A stretch of DNA of 5,686 nt from the NCBI GenBank assembly GCA_945788205.1, contig CALZLE010000489.1, positions 1-5,686 on the forward strand, in the 5' to 3' direction. Each line of letters opens with the position of its first letter. Position 1 is the stretch's first letter. The notes under the pieces are model-generated. The model was not told the DNA's origin. It searched no databases and was given only the letters and a program-made list of their open reading frames with translations. Below are positions 1-5,686 of the stretch, one piece after another. Source of the stretch: an uncultured Desulfuromonadales bacterium. Lineage in GTDB: Bacteria; Desulfobacterota; Desulfuromonadia; Desulfuromonadales; Geopsychrobacteraceae. The translations under genes were made by a program, and so were the position numbers.

Positions 1-135
1 CTTCCGGTGATACTCTGCAGTGCCTACAACTGCTACAAAGATGACTTTTCCTCCTGGCTGGCAGATGCCTATGTCGTTAAAAGTTCCAATCTGGACGAGC
101 TAAAATCTGAGGTCGCACGCTTGATCAAAAAATAA
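1..135 (+). CDS. Response-regulator receiver domain, C-terminal end (5' truncated by window)
   Basis: The window opens inside a reading frame whose last 44 residues look like the end of a CheY-like phosphoacceptor domain. LPVILCSAY at residues 1-9 fits beta-strand 4 with the conserved Ser/Thr switch (Ser8). DAYVVKSS at 22-29 fits beta-strand 5, with the switch aromatic Tyr24 and the invariant Lys27. NLDELKSEVARLIKK then forms the last helix and the protein stops at TAA. The phosphoacceptor Asp lies upstream of the window. The usual Lys-Pro after strand 5 is Lys-Ser-Ser here. Nothing follows the receiver fold, so this is either a single-domain regulator or a protein with a C-terminal receiver domain. 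In receivers of this type a histidine kinase phosphorylates the Asp and the change is relayed through the switch residues. The partner kinase and output cannot be told from this fragment. It lies 108 bases upstream of the next gene on the same strand; whether they are co-transcribed is unknown. Confidence 0.8.
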   Translation, partial: LPVILCSAYNCYKDDFSSWLADAYVVKSSNLDELKSEVARLIKK

Positions 136-243
136 TCTACGCCGAGTGGCCCAATTTCACATTTCCGGACAACGATCAGACGAAACAGCTGTATTTTAAA
201 TTTCTTACCAACTCACCACTAATTCTCTGAACGAGGAGGCTCA
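136..243 (+). other. Intergenic gap upstream of the nucleotidyltransferase gene
   Basis: These 108 bases separate the receiver-domain stop from the next start. An A/T-rich patch around 192-203 includes TATTTT at 192-197, which could pass for a -10 box, but no TTGACA-like -35 lies 16-18 bases upstream. No stem followed by a T-run is visible, so no intrinsic terminator is called. The stretch has room for a promoter, but the sequence alone does not establish one. Read-through from the upstream gene is equally possible. Confidence 0.5.
233..239 (+). promoter_or_regulatory. Strong Shine-Dalgarno site for the nucleotidyltransferase gene
   Basis: GAGGAGG is an extended match to the anti-Shine-Dalgarno sequence and ends four bases before ATG 244, a slightly short spacing. 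An in-frame TAA at 220-222, with no other start codon between it and 244, makes 244 the only upstream start for the full-length protein. Confidence 0.85.
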
Positions 244-2763
244 ATGAAAGCGGTTATTATGGCAGGCGGATTCGGCACCCGGTTGCACCCCCTCTCCGTC
301 AACATGCCAAAACCGATGGTTCCTCTGTGCAACCGTCCGATTATGTTGCATATCGTCGACCTGCTGAAGAAACATGGCATTACTGAGTTGGTAATGTTGC
401 TCTATTTCCAACCCGAAACGATCAAAAAATTCTTCGGCGATGGCAGCGAATACGGTGTCGATATCACCTATGTTGTCCCGCTGGAAGATCTGGGCACCGC
501 AGGCGCAGTCAAAGCCGCTGCTCGCCATCTCGACGAGCGTTTTGTCATTATCAGTGGTGACCTGCTCACCGATTTCGACCTGACGGCAGCACTGAACTTC
601 CATGAAGAGAAACAGGCCAAAGCGACCCTGACTCTGACACCGGTTGCCGATCCGCTGCAGTTTGGCGTCGTCATCACTAATCCAGAAGGAGAAATCACCA
701 AATTCCTGGAGAAGCCAGACTGGGGTGAAGTTTTCTCCGACACCATCAATACAGGAATCTACATTCTCGAACCGGAAGTTCTCGACATGATTCCCGACGG
801 AGAAAACCGGGACTGGTCGAAGGACATTTTCCCACAGATGTTGCAGCAGCAGGACCGCCTTTATGGTTGTACCCTGAAGGGCTACTGGCAGGACATCGGC
901 AATACCGATGCGTACCTCGAAACCTGTAAAGACATTCTCACCAGTCAAGTCGCTGTTGTCACCGATGAATCAGCCTCTGCCAGCCATGCAGGCCTTTATC
1001 TCGGTGCTGAGTCGAGTGTTAGCCCCGACAACCTGCCACTCATTGACGGCATGGTGGTGCTCGGTGACAACACTCGGCTGGTCGGCCTGCCGACGTTGAA
1101 AAACTGCATGGTTGGCCGTAACTGCACAATCGAAGATGGTGCAGAATTAGAAGACTGCGTTCTCTGGGACAATGTTTACGTAAAAGCGAATGCTCGCATC
1201 AAAGGTGCTGTACTAGGGCAGAATGTTCGTATCGGACTTGACGCAGAAATCAACCCCGGCGTTGTCATCGGCGATGATTGCAAAATCGGCAAAGACGCAA
1301 CGATCAAGGCTGATGTTAAAATTTGGCCGAGTAAAATTATTGAAGCAAGTTCCATCGTTACGAACAACCTGATCTGGGGCGAAACCTGGCGTAAAAGCCT
1401 GTTCGAAGGCGCCCTGGTCAAGGGCTTAACCAATATTGAACTGACCCCGGAATTTGCCGCCAGACTCGGGGCCGCCTACGGCTCTACCTTGCCGAAAGAT
1501 TCTTTTGTTCTCACGGGCCGAGATTCGATCCGCTCATCGCGGATGCTCAAACGCGCCTTTGTTGGTGGCCTGCTTTCGGCAGGAGTCAATGTTCGCGATG
1601 TCAAACGACTGCCACTCCCAGTGCTGCGCTACAAACTGACCACCTTTGGAGAGGTCGGGGGCGTCCATTTTCGCCAATCGCCACGCGATGCAGCAGCAAC
1701 CGAAATTGTCTTTTTTGATGAGCAAGGGCTGGAACTCTCTTCTGCGGCAGCAAAATCTGTCGAGCGGGTCTTCTACAAAGAAAATTTCCGCCGAGCCCAC
1801 TTCAGTGAGCCGGGCAGCATTTCTGAGCTACCAAACATCAACGACTATTACCGTGACGGATTCCTGCGCGTTCTTGATCGCGATATTATCGCCAAAGCAA
1901 AACCACGCATCGTCGTCGACTTAAATCACTCTCCAGCAGCGGAACTGCTACCAGTACTGTTGAATGAACTCGGCTGTGAAGTCATCGAATTAAATTCACA
2001 CATTGATGAAAACTACATGCCTTCAGCCGTCGAAGACAATACTGAATCCTTTGATCGGATGGGGCAGATCGTGACCGCGCTGGGCGCGACTGCCGGATTC
2101 TGGCTCGGACCCTCAGGCGAGCGCGCAATCTATATTGATGACAGTGGCAAAATAATTTCACAAACTGAAACACTGACCCTTATATCTTCACTTATTTCAA
2201 AGTCTCAACAGGAAGGCGCCATTGCTATTCCGATTGCTGCACCCCACACCATAGATGAAATTTCCCGCGAAAATCGTATTCAGGTCATCCGCACCAAGGG
2301 GGACGGCCGGTCACTCGGCGTTGCTGCAACTGACAGCAATGTCCAACTCGCCGGAGACCTGGAGGGCCGGATCGCCTACACGGCGTTCCAGCCTCATTTC
2401 GATGCTCTGTTCGCAATCGCCAAAACACTGGAGCTGCTGGTTCGCTCCGAAGAAAGTTTGTCTGGCCTGCTGAAGAAAACCCCGCAGCGTCCGTATCGCA
2501 AAATTCAACTGCCCTGCGGATGGGAATGCAAAGGGGGCATTATGCGCTTGATGAACGAGGCAACCACCGATCTACAGACCACTTTTATCGATGGGGTCAA
2601 GGTCCATTTTGCTGACGACTGGGTGCTGGTTGTTCCTGACCCCTATCGTCCGTTAGTGCATATTCTGGCCGAAGCCACCAAGGAGGATAAGGTCGAAGCC
2701 CTGCTGGAGGAATATCGTGAGAAGGTTGAACAGTGGCTTATCCTGCTGAATAATCCGGCATGA
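244..2763 (+). CDS. Sugar-phosphate nucleotidyltransferase / degenerate phosphomannomutase fusion (mannose-1-phosphate guanylyltransferase-like)
   Basis: An 839-residue protein with three parts. Residues 1-235 are a nucleotidyltransferase: the signature MAGGFGTRLHPL at 6-17 with PKPMVP at 22-27 (Lys23), LGTAGAVK at 83-90, the metal-binding SGD at 104-106, EKP at 156-158, NTGIYILEPE at 169-178 and GYWQDIGN at 213-220. This fold joins a sugar 1-phosphate to an NTP, giving NDP-sugar and pyrophosphate in the cytoplasm. Residues about 255-378 carry hexapeptide-type repeats of a left-handed beta-helix, as in GDP-mannose and ADP-glucose pyrophosphorylases. Residues about 385-830 resemble phosphomannomutase/phosphoglucomutase (GRDSIRSS at 425-432, then GGLLSAGVNVRDV). 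Its catalytic loops are altered: RQSPRD at 477-482 replaces TASHNP, GPSGER at 622-627 replaces DGDADR, GDLEGR at 704-709 replaces GExSGH, and VPDPYRP at 797-803 replaces the RPSGTEP phosphate loop. Mutase activity is therefore unlikely. Similar long fusions are known in cyanobacteria and Geobacter relatives, usually annotated as mannose-1-phosphate guanylyltransferases. Glucose 1-phosphate as substrate is a real alternative given the downstream alpha-glucan enzyme. The architecture is certain, the substrate is not. Confidence 0.88.
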   Translation: MKAVIMAGGFGTRLHPLSVNMPKPMVPLCNRPIMLHIVDLLKKHGITELVMLLYFQPETIKKFFGDGSEYGVDITYVVPLEDLGTAGAVKAAARHLDERFVIISGDLLTDFDLTAALNFHEEKQAKATLTLTPVADPLQFGVVITNPEGEITKFLEKPDWGEVFSDTINTGIYILEPEVLDMIPDGENRDWSKDIFPQMLQQQDRLYGCTLKGYWQDIGNTDAYLETCKDILTSQVAVVTDESASASHAGLYLGAESSVSPDNLPLIDGMVVLGDNTRLVGLPTLKNCMVGRNCTIEDGAELEDCVLWDNVYVKANARIKGAVLGQNVRIGLDAEINPGVVIGDDCKIGKDATIKADVKIWPSKIIEASSIVTNNLIWGETWRKSLFEGALVKGLTNIELTPEFAARLGAAYGSTLPKDSFVLTGRDSIRSSRMLKRAFVGGLLSAGVNVRDVKRLPLPVLRYKLTTFGEVGGVHFRQSPRDAAATEIVFFDEQGLELSSAAAKSVERVFYKENFRRAHFSEPGSISELPNINDYYRDGFLRVLDRDIIAKAKPRIVVDLNHSPAAELLPVLLNELGCEVIELNSHIDENYMPSAVEDNTESFDRMGQIVTALGATAGFWLGPSGERAIYIDDSGKIISQTETLTLISSLISKSQQEGAIAIPIAAPHTIDEISRENRIQVIRTKGDGRSLGVAATDSNVQLAGDLEGRIAYTAFQPHFDALFAIAKTLELLVRSEESLSGLLKKTPQRPYRKIQLPCGWECKGGIMRLMNEATTDLQTTFIDGVKVHFADDWVLVVPDPYRPLVHILAEATKEDKVEALLEEYREKVEQWLILLNNPA
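2760..2763 (+). promoter_or_regulatory. ATGA stop/start overlap (translational coupling)
   Basis: The TGA stop of the nucleotidyltransferase fusion at 2761-2763 overlaps the ATG start of the GH57 gene at 2760-2762. No Shine-Dalgarno-like purine run lies in the roughly 20 bases before this ATG. An in-frame TAA at 2751-2753 rules out an earlier start. Initiation probably depends on ribosomes finishing the upstream gene, which would tie the output of the two proteins together; that last step is inference. Confidence 0.75.
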
Positions 2764-4874
2764 GTAAACCGCTGAACGTCTGCATACTCTGGCACATGCA
2801 CCAACCCGATTACCGGGATCCGGTCAGCGGCCAGACCCTGCTTCCCTGGACCTGGCTGCACGGGCTAAAAGATTACGGTGAAATGCTCGAGACCATCGCC
2901 GAAACCGACGCCCGGGTGACTGTCAATCTGGTCCCAACACTGCTGGAGCAGTTGGAACGCTACAGTGACGGCAGTGATCGAGATCGCTGGCTGGAGTTGG
3001 CAACGCAGAACCCGGCACAGCTGTCCGAGAGCGAGCGCCAGTTTATCGTTGAACAGTTTTTCTCTGTCAACGAGCAAACCCAGATTTTGCCCAACCGTCG
3101 CTATCAACAGCTTTACCGATTACGCGGAACTGGAGTTTATCCATCAGCGGACGATTTTTCTGAGCAAGACCTGCGCGATCTACAGGTTTGGTTTCTTCTC
3201 GCTTGGACCGGTTCACATCTGCGCCGGAAAACACCGATTGTTGCGGAACTGATGCAACAGGGCGAGAACTTCTCTGAGGAGCAGAAACAGCAACTGCTCA
3301 CTTGCTGCCACGCTGAAGTCGGACGGGTCGTACAACGCCATCGAGAGCTGGAAGCAAACCAGCAGATCGAGATCTCGGTCACCCCTTATGCGCACCCAAT
3401 CCTGCCGTTGCTGTGCGACCTGCGCATGGCACAGGTGCCGAGTCCGGGGCTCCCCTTACCCGGCGTCGACTTTCGTCACCCGGAAGATGCCCGCCTGCAG
3501 GTTCGTGAAGGACTGCAAACGGCTAATCGCATCCTCGGCGAACGACCCCGAGGCATGTGGCCAGCCGAGGGCTCAGTCAGTGAAGCAGCTGCTGATCTCC
3601 TGCGCGAAGAAGGTGCCCTTTGGGGGGCAACTGATGAAGATATCCTTGCCCGCAGCTTAGACGGCGGATTGCAGGACAGATCGAAGCTCTATCAGATTTA
3701 CAGCTACAACCAGTTGCCACTCCTGTTTCGCGACCGGGAACTTTCCGACCGGATCGGCTTCCTCTATGCGGGCTGGGACTCACAGGAAGCGATCAACGAT
3801 CTCCTCGACAAATTGCATAAAATTGCCCGAACCAGTCCCGGCGGTACCGTCGCCATCATCCTCGACGGAGAAAACTGCTGGGAACGCTACGAAGATAATG
3901 GCTACCCTTTTTTGCGCGATTTTTATCAGGCACTGCATCAGGACAATCTCCTCGGGATGTGCACAGTTAAAGATGCCATCGCCGCTTGTGAACCAACCCC
4001 CTTACCGCGACTGGCAGCCGGCTCCTGGATCAGATCCGACTTCACTACCTGGATTGGCCACCCGGAAGAGAACCTGGCTTGGGAACTTGTCCAAAAAACC
4101 CGTGCAGAGATTATCGGCGATGAAATTGAACAGGCGTTAAAGCATCCGGATGAGCCCTTAACTGAACTGGTCCGTGAGCTTTTGCGTGCCGAGGGCAGTG
4201 ATTGGTTCTGGTGGTTCGGCGACGAACATGTGACAGCGCAGGCCGATATTTTCGACCGGCTGTTCCGTTTACACCTTGAGGCGCTGTATCATCTAAAGGG
4301 GTTACCGGTGCCAGCACGGCTGCATCAGTGGATTAAACCACCGGCCACCACGGTTGAGGGAATCGAGCCGAGCGCCTGCTTTACACCAGAGATTGATGGC
4401 CGAATCGGCGACTATTTTGAATGGCTGGCAGCTGGCCGGATCGATCTTGCAGCTGGCGGTGCCATGTATGCCAGCCGCGAGAGTTTGCAGGAGATCCACT
4501 TCGGCTACGATCAGCAGCACCTTTATTTCCGCTTCGATCAGGCAGATTTTTTGCGGCAATCCTGCGGCAAAGAGGGTTGTCTGGTGATAAGGATTTCCGG
4601 ACAACAGCTGTTTCATATCAGCTATCTTTTTGCTGATCAGTCTCTGAGCATCACGGCCGAAGGACAGACCCTCGGGCAAGGACGGGCCAGCTGCCAAGAA
4701 GTGCTCGAAATAGCCGTACCGCTGGAGCCACTGCAACTCCAAGCTGGAGAATCTCTCAGCCTGAGCTGTCACGCAATCCAGGGGGTGCGGGAAAATGGTC
4801 GCTGGCCAACCGAGGGGAGCGCAAGCTTCCGCTATCGCGGCGCTGTTCTCGATGAAGAGAACTGGTCTGTCTGA
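2760..4874 (+). CDS. Glycoside hydrolase family 57 (alpha-amylase / 4-alpha-glucanotransferase type), cytoplasmic
   Basis: A 704-residue protein carrying the conserved regions of GH57, a retaining family acting on alpha-glucans. Region 1 is HMHQP at 12-16, followed by LHGLKDYGEM at 33-42. Region 2 is TPYAHPILPLL at 208-218. Region 3 is GMWPAEGS at 265-272, where Glu270 is the expected nucleophile. Region 4 is ILDGENCWE at 367-375, where Asp369 is the expected acid/base. Region 5 probably lies around WIGHPEEN at 431-438. Both catalytic positions are intact, so the enzyme should be active. After a conserved Trp-rich segment (DWFWWFGDEH, 481-490), about 540-704 form a beta-rich C-terminal domain with FTPEIDGRIGDYFEW at 541-555. 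There is no signal peptide or membrane segment, so it should act on internal alpha-glucan such as glycogen or maltodextrin. GH57 includes alpha-amylases, 4-alpha-glucanotransferases, branching enzymes and amylopullulanases. The GMWPAEGS form recalls the amylase/amylopullulanase type, but the activity cannot be fixed from sequence. The gene is coupled to the upstream fusion by a 4-base overlap. Confidence 0.92.
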   Translation: MSKPLNVCILWHMHQPDYRDPVSGQTLLPWTWLHGLKDYGEMLETIAETDARVTVNLVPTLLEQLERYSDGSDRDRWLELATQNPAQLSESERQFIVEQFFSVNEQTQILPNRRYQQLYRLRGTGVYPSADDFSEQDLRDLQVWFLLAWTGSHLRRKTPIVAELMQQGENFSEEQKQQLLTCCHAEVGRVVQRHRELEANQQIEISVTPYAHPILPLLCDLRMAQVPSPGLPLPGVDFRHPEDARLQVREGLQTANRILGERPRGMWPAEGSVSEAAADLLREEGALWGATDEDILARSLDGGLQDRSKLYQIYSYNQLPLLFRDRELSDRIGFLYAGWDSQEAINDLLDKLHKIARTSPGGTVAIILDGENCWERYEDNGYPFLRDFYQALHQDNLLGMCTVKDAIAACEPTPLPRLAAGSWIRSDFTTWIGHPEENLAWELVQKTRAEIIGDEIEQALKHPDEPLTELVRELLRAEGSDWFWWFGDEHVTAQADIFDRLFRLHLEALYHLKGLPVPARLHQWIKPPATTVEGIEPSACFTPEIDGRIGDYFEWLAAGRIDLAAGGAMYASRESLQEIHFGYDQQHLYFRFDQADFLRQSCGKEGCLVIRISGQQLFHISYLFADQSLSITAEGQTLGQGRASCQEVLEIAVPLEPLQLQAGESLSLSCHAIQGVRENGRWPTEGSASFRYRGAVLDEENWSV

Positions 4875-4901
4875 CTGGCTGCTTGCTGCAGCGATATATT
4901 G

Positions 4902-4907
4902 AAAGGA
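4902..4907 (+). promoter_or_regulatory. Shine-Dalgarno site that fixes the GTG start of the GalT-like gene
   Basis: AAAGGA lies seven bases before GTG 4915, a normal spacing. An in-frame TGA at 4900-4902 excludes earlier starts. The next in-frame ATG, codon 36, would remove the conserved ELRWDP N-terminus, so GTG 4915 is the supported start. Confidence 0.85.
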
Positions 4908-4914
4908 CTCCACC

Positions 4915-5686
4915 GTGTCAGAATTACGCTGGGACCCACTAAAAAACAACTGGACAATCGTGACCAAAGGGCGCGGGCGCCGACCGCAGGACTTCCTGCA
5001 AAAGCGCGCTCAGTCAACAATGACCGCCTGCCCGTTCTGCAGCGGTAATGAGGATAAATCGCCGCCGGAAATTTACGCTCATCGGCCAAACGGCAGCAAA
5101 CCAAACCAGCCCGGCTGGCAGGTGCGGGTCATCCCGAATAAGTTTCCGGCACTGCGCATCGAAGGCGAGTTGGAGAACAGCGCCGAAGGCCTTTATGATC
5201 GGATGAACGGAATCGGTGCCCACGAGGTGATCATCGAGCATCCCGACCATGACCGCAGTATGGCCGATCTGACCGCCGAAGAACTTGCCGAAGTGCTCAA
5301 GGCCTATCGCACCCGCATGCTCGATCTACGCAGAGACAGTCGCTTCCGTTACATTTTCGTCTTCAAAAATTTCGGCGTAGAAGCCGCCGCCAATGTTCCA
5401 CATTCGCATTCGCAGCTGATCGCCGTCCCGCTGATTCCACCAATGATTGCAACGGAGCTTGCCTCCTCCCGCGAACATTTTGAGCGCAAAGAACGCTGCC
5501 TGCTCTGCGATCTGGTCCGACAAGAGCGTGATTCAAAAGAACGGGTAGTCCGCGATGATGGCAACTTCATCGTTTATGCCCCGTATGCATCAAGTTACCC
5601 CTTTGAATTGATGGTTGCACCACTCGATCACGGCCACGACTTTACTCTGCAAACCGACCAGCAGCTGCTGTTGCTCGCCGACACGC
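4915..5686 (+). CDS. galT: GalT-family nucleotidyltransferase: galactose-1-phosphate uridylyltransferase or ADP-glucose phosphorylase-like (3' end outside window)
   Basis: The 257 codons present cover most of a GalT-type enzyme, a relative of the HIT superfamily with two repeated domains. It opens with ELRWDPLKNNWTIV at 3-16, matching the family N-terminus. CPFC at 39-42 and His112 (HPDHD), with His163, match the zinc ligands of E. coli GalT. PHSHSQ at 162-167 is the active-site motif; His165 is the expected nucleophile that takes up the nucleotidyl group, and Gln167 matches the conserved Gln. The usual HPHGQ is HSHSQ here. A second Cys pair, CLLC at 195-198, opens the second domain and could hold another metal, as I recall for the plant GalT-like ADP-glucose phosphorylase. 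Classical GalT swaps UMP between UDP-glucose and galactose 1-phosphate in the Leloir pathway. The second Cys pair, the GAHEVIIEHP segment at 101-110 and the GH57 neighbour leave ADP-glucose phosphorylase activity open. It sits 40 bases after the GH57 stop, probably in the same operon. The symbol names the family; the substrate is unproven. Confidence 0.85.
   Translation, partial: MSELRWDPLKNNWTIVTKGRGRRPQDFLQKRAQSTMTACPFCSGNEDKSPPEIYAHRPNGSKPNQPGWQVRVIPNKFPALRIEGELENSAEGLYDRMNGIGAHEVIIEHPDHDRSMADLTAEELAEVLKAYRTRMLDLRRDSRFRYIFVFKNFGVEAAANVPHSHSQLIAVPLIPPMIATELASSREHFERKERCLLCDLVRQERDSKERVVRDDGNFIVYAPYASSYPFELMVAPLDHGHDFTLQTDQQLLLLADT

Noticed and set aside
145..162. TGGCCCAATTTCAC resembling a sigma-54 promoter
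   Set aside because: The GG half fits, but the required GC is missing at the correct spacing in the -12 part.
161..173. 13-base sequence ATTTCCGGACAAC found again at 4593-4605
   Set aside because: One exact 13-base match in a window this size is not far from chance, and one copy is inside a coding region. No repeat family is supported.
192..203. A/T-rich TATTTT patch as a promoter -10 element
   Set aside because: No -35-like hexamer lies 16-18 bases upstream, so it is noted only within the intergenic entry.
241..948. Long open frame on the minus strand (235 codons) opposite the nucleotidyltransferase domain
   Set aside because: It lies wholly antisense to a domain with unmistakable conserved motifs, its translation shows no recognisable motif, and no ribosome binding site supports it. 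It is a shadow of the real gene's codon use.
2681..2686. AGGAGG motif inside the 3' end of the fusion gene as a possible internal ribosome binding site
   Set aside because: No start codon follows at a usable distance, and it lies about 75 bases before the GH57 start. It is explained by Lys/Glu/Asp codons.
4878..4892. Small hairpin (GCTGC / GCAGC, 5-base loop) between the GH57 stop and the GalT-like start
   Set aside because: The stem is only five pairs and has no T-run after it, so it is not an intrinsic terminator. Such short stems are common by chance.
4302..4967. Long open frame on the minus strand (221 codons) spanning the GH57 3' end and the start of the GalT-like gene
   Set aside because: It is antisense to two well-supported genes and across their junction. 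The translation shows no recognisable family feature.

Overview
The window holds one co-directional run of genes on the + strand: the tail of a response-regulator receiver domain, a complete nucleotidyltransferase/phosphomannomutase-like fusion, a complete family 57 glycoside hydrolase (GH57), and the first 257 codons of a GalT-family nucleotidyltransferase. Base composition is moderate (about half G+C by eye), coding density is very high, Shine-Dalgarno sequences are clear where present, and no mobile element, CRISPR array or RNA gene is visible. Protein style and this gene set resemble Desulfuromonadales/Geobacter-type anaerobes of the former Deltaproteobacteria. That placement is inferred from remembered families, not from a search.

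Layout: 1-135 is the 3' end of a receiver-domain gene. 136-243 is a 108-base gap with a strong ribosome binding site at its end but no convincing promoter or terminator. 244-2763 encodes an 839-residue protein: an N-terminal sugar-phosphate nucleotidyltransferase, a left-handed beta-helix (hexapeptide) middle and a C-terminal phosphohexomutase-like region. 2760-4874 encodes a 704-residue GH57 enzyme whose start codon overlaps the previous stop (ATGA). After a 40-base gap, a GTG-initiated galT-like gene starts at 4915 and runs off the window.

The three main genes look like one operon for cytoplasmic sugar-phosphate, nucleotide-sugar and alpha-glucan metabolism. The first would make an NDP-sugar (GDP-mannose or an NDP-glucose), the GH57 enzyme would cleave or rearrange an alpha-glucan, and the GalT-like enzyme would exchange nucleotidyl groups between sugar phosphates, or phosphorolyse ADP-glucose. 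The most notable observation is that the phosphohexomutase region keeps its fold-level landmarks and the serine position but has lost the usual residues of every active-site loop that could be located, including the metal-binding Asp loop. It is probably a pseudo-mutase with a regulatory or structural role. No clearly new multi-gene system is evident; the interest lies in the degenerate domain and the undefined substrates.
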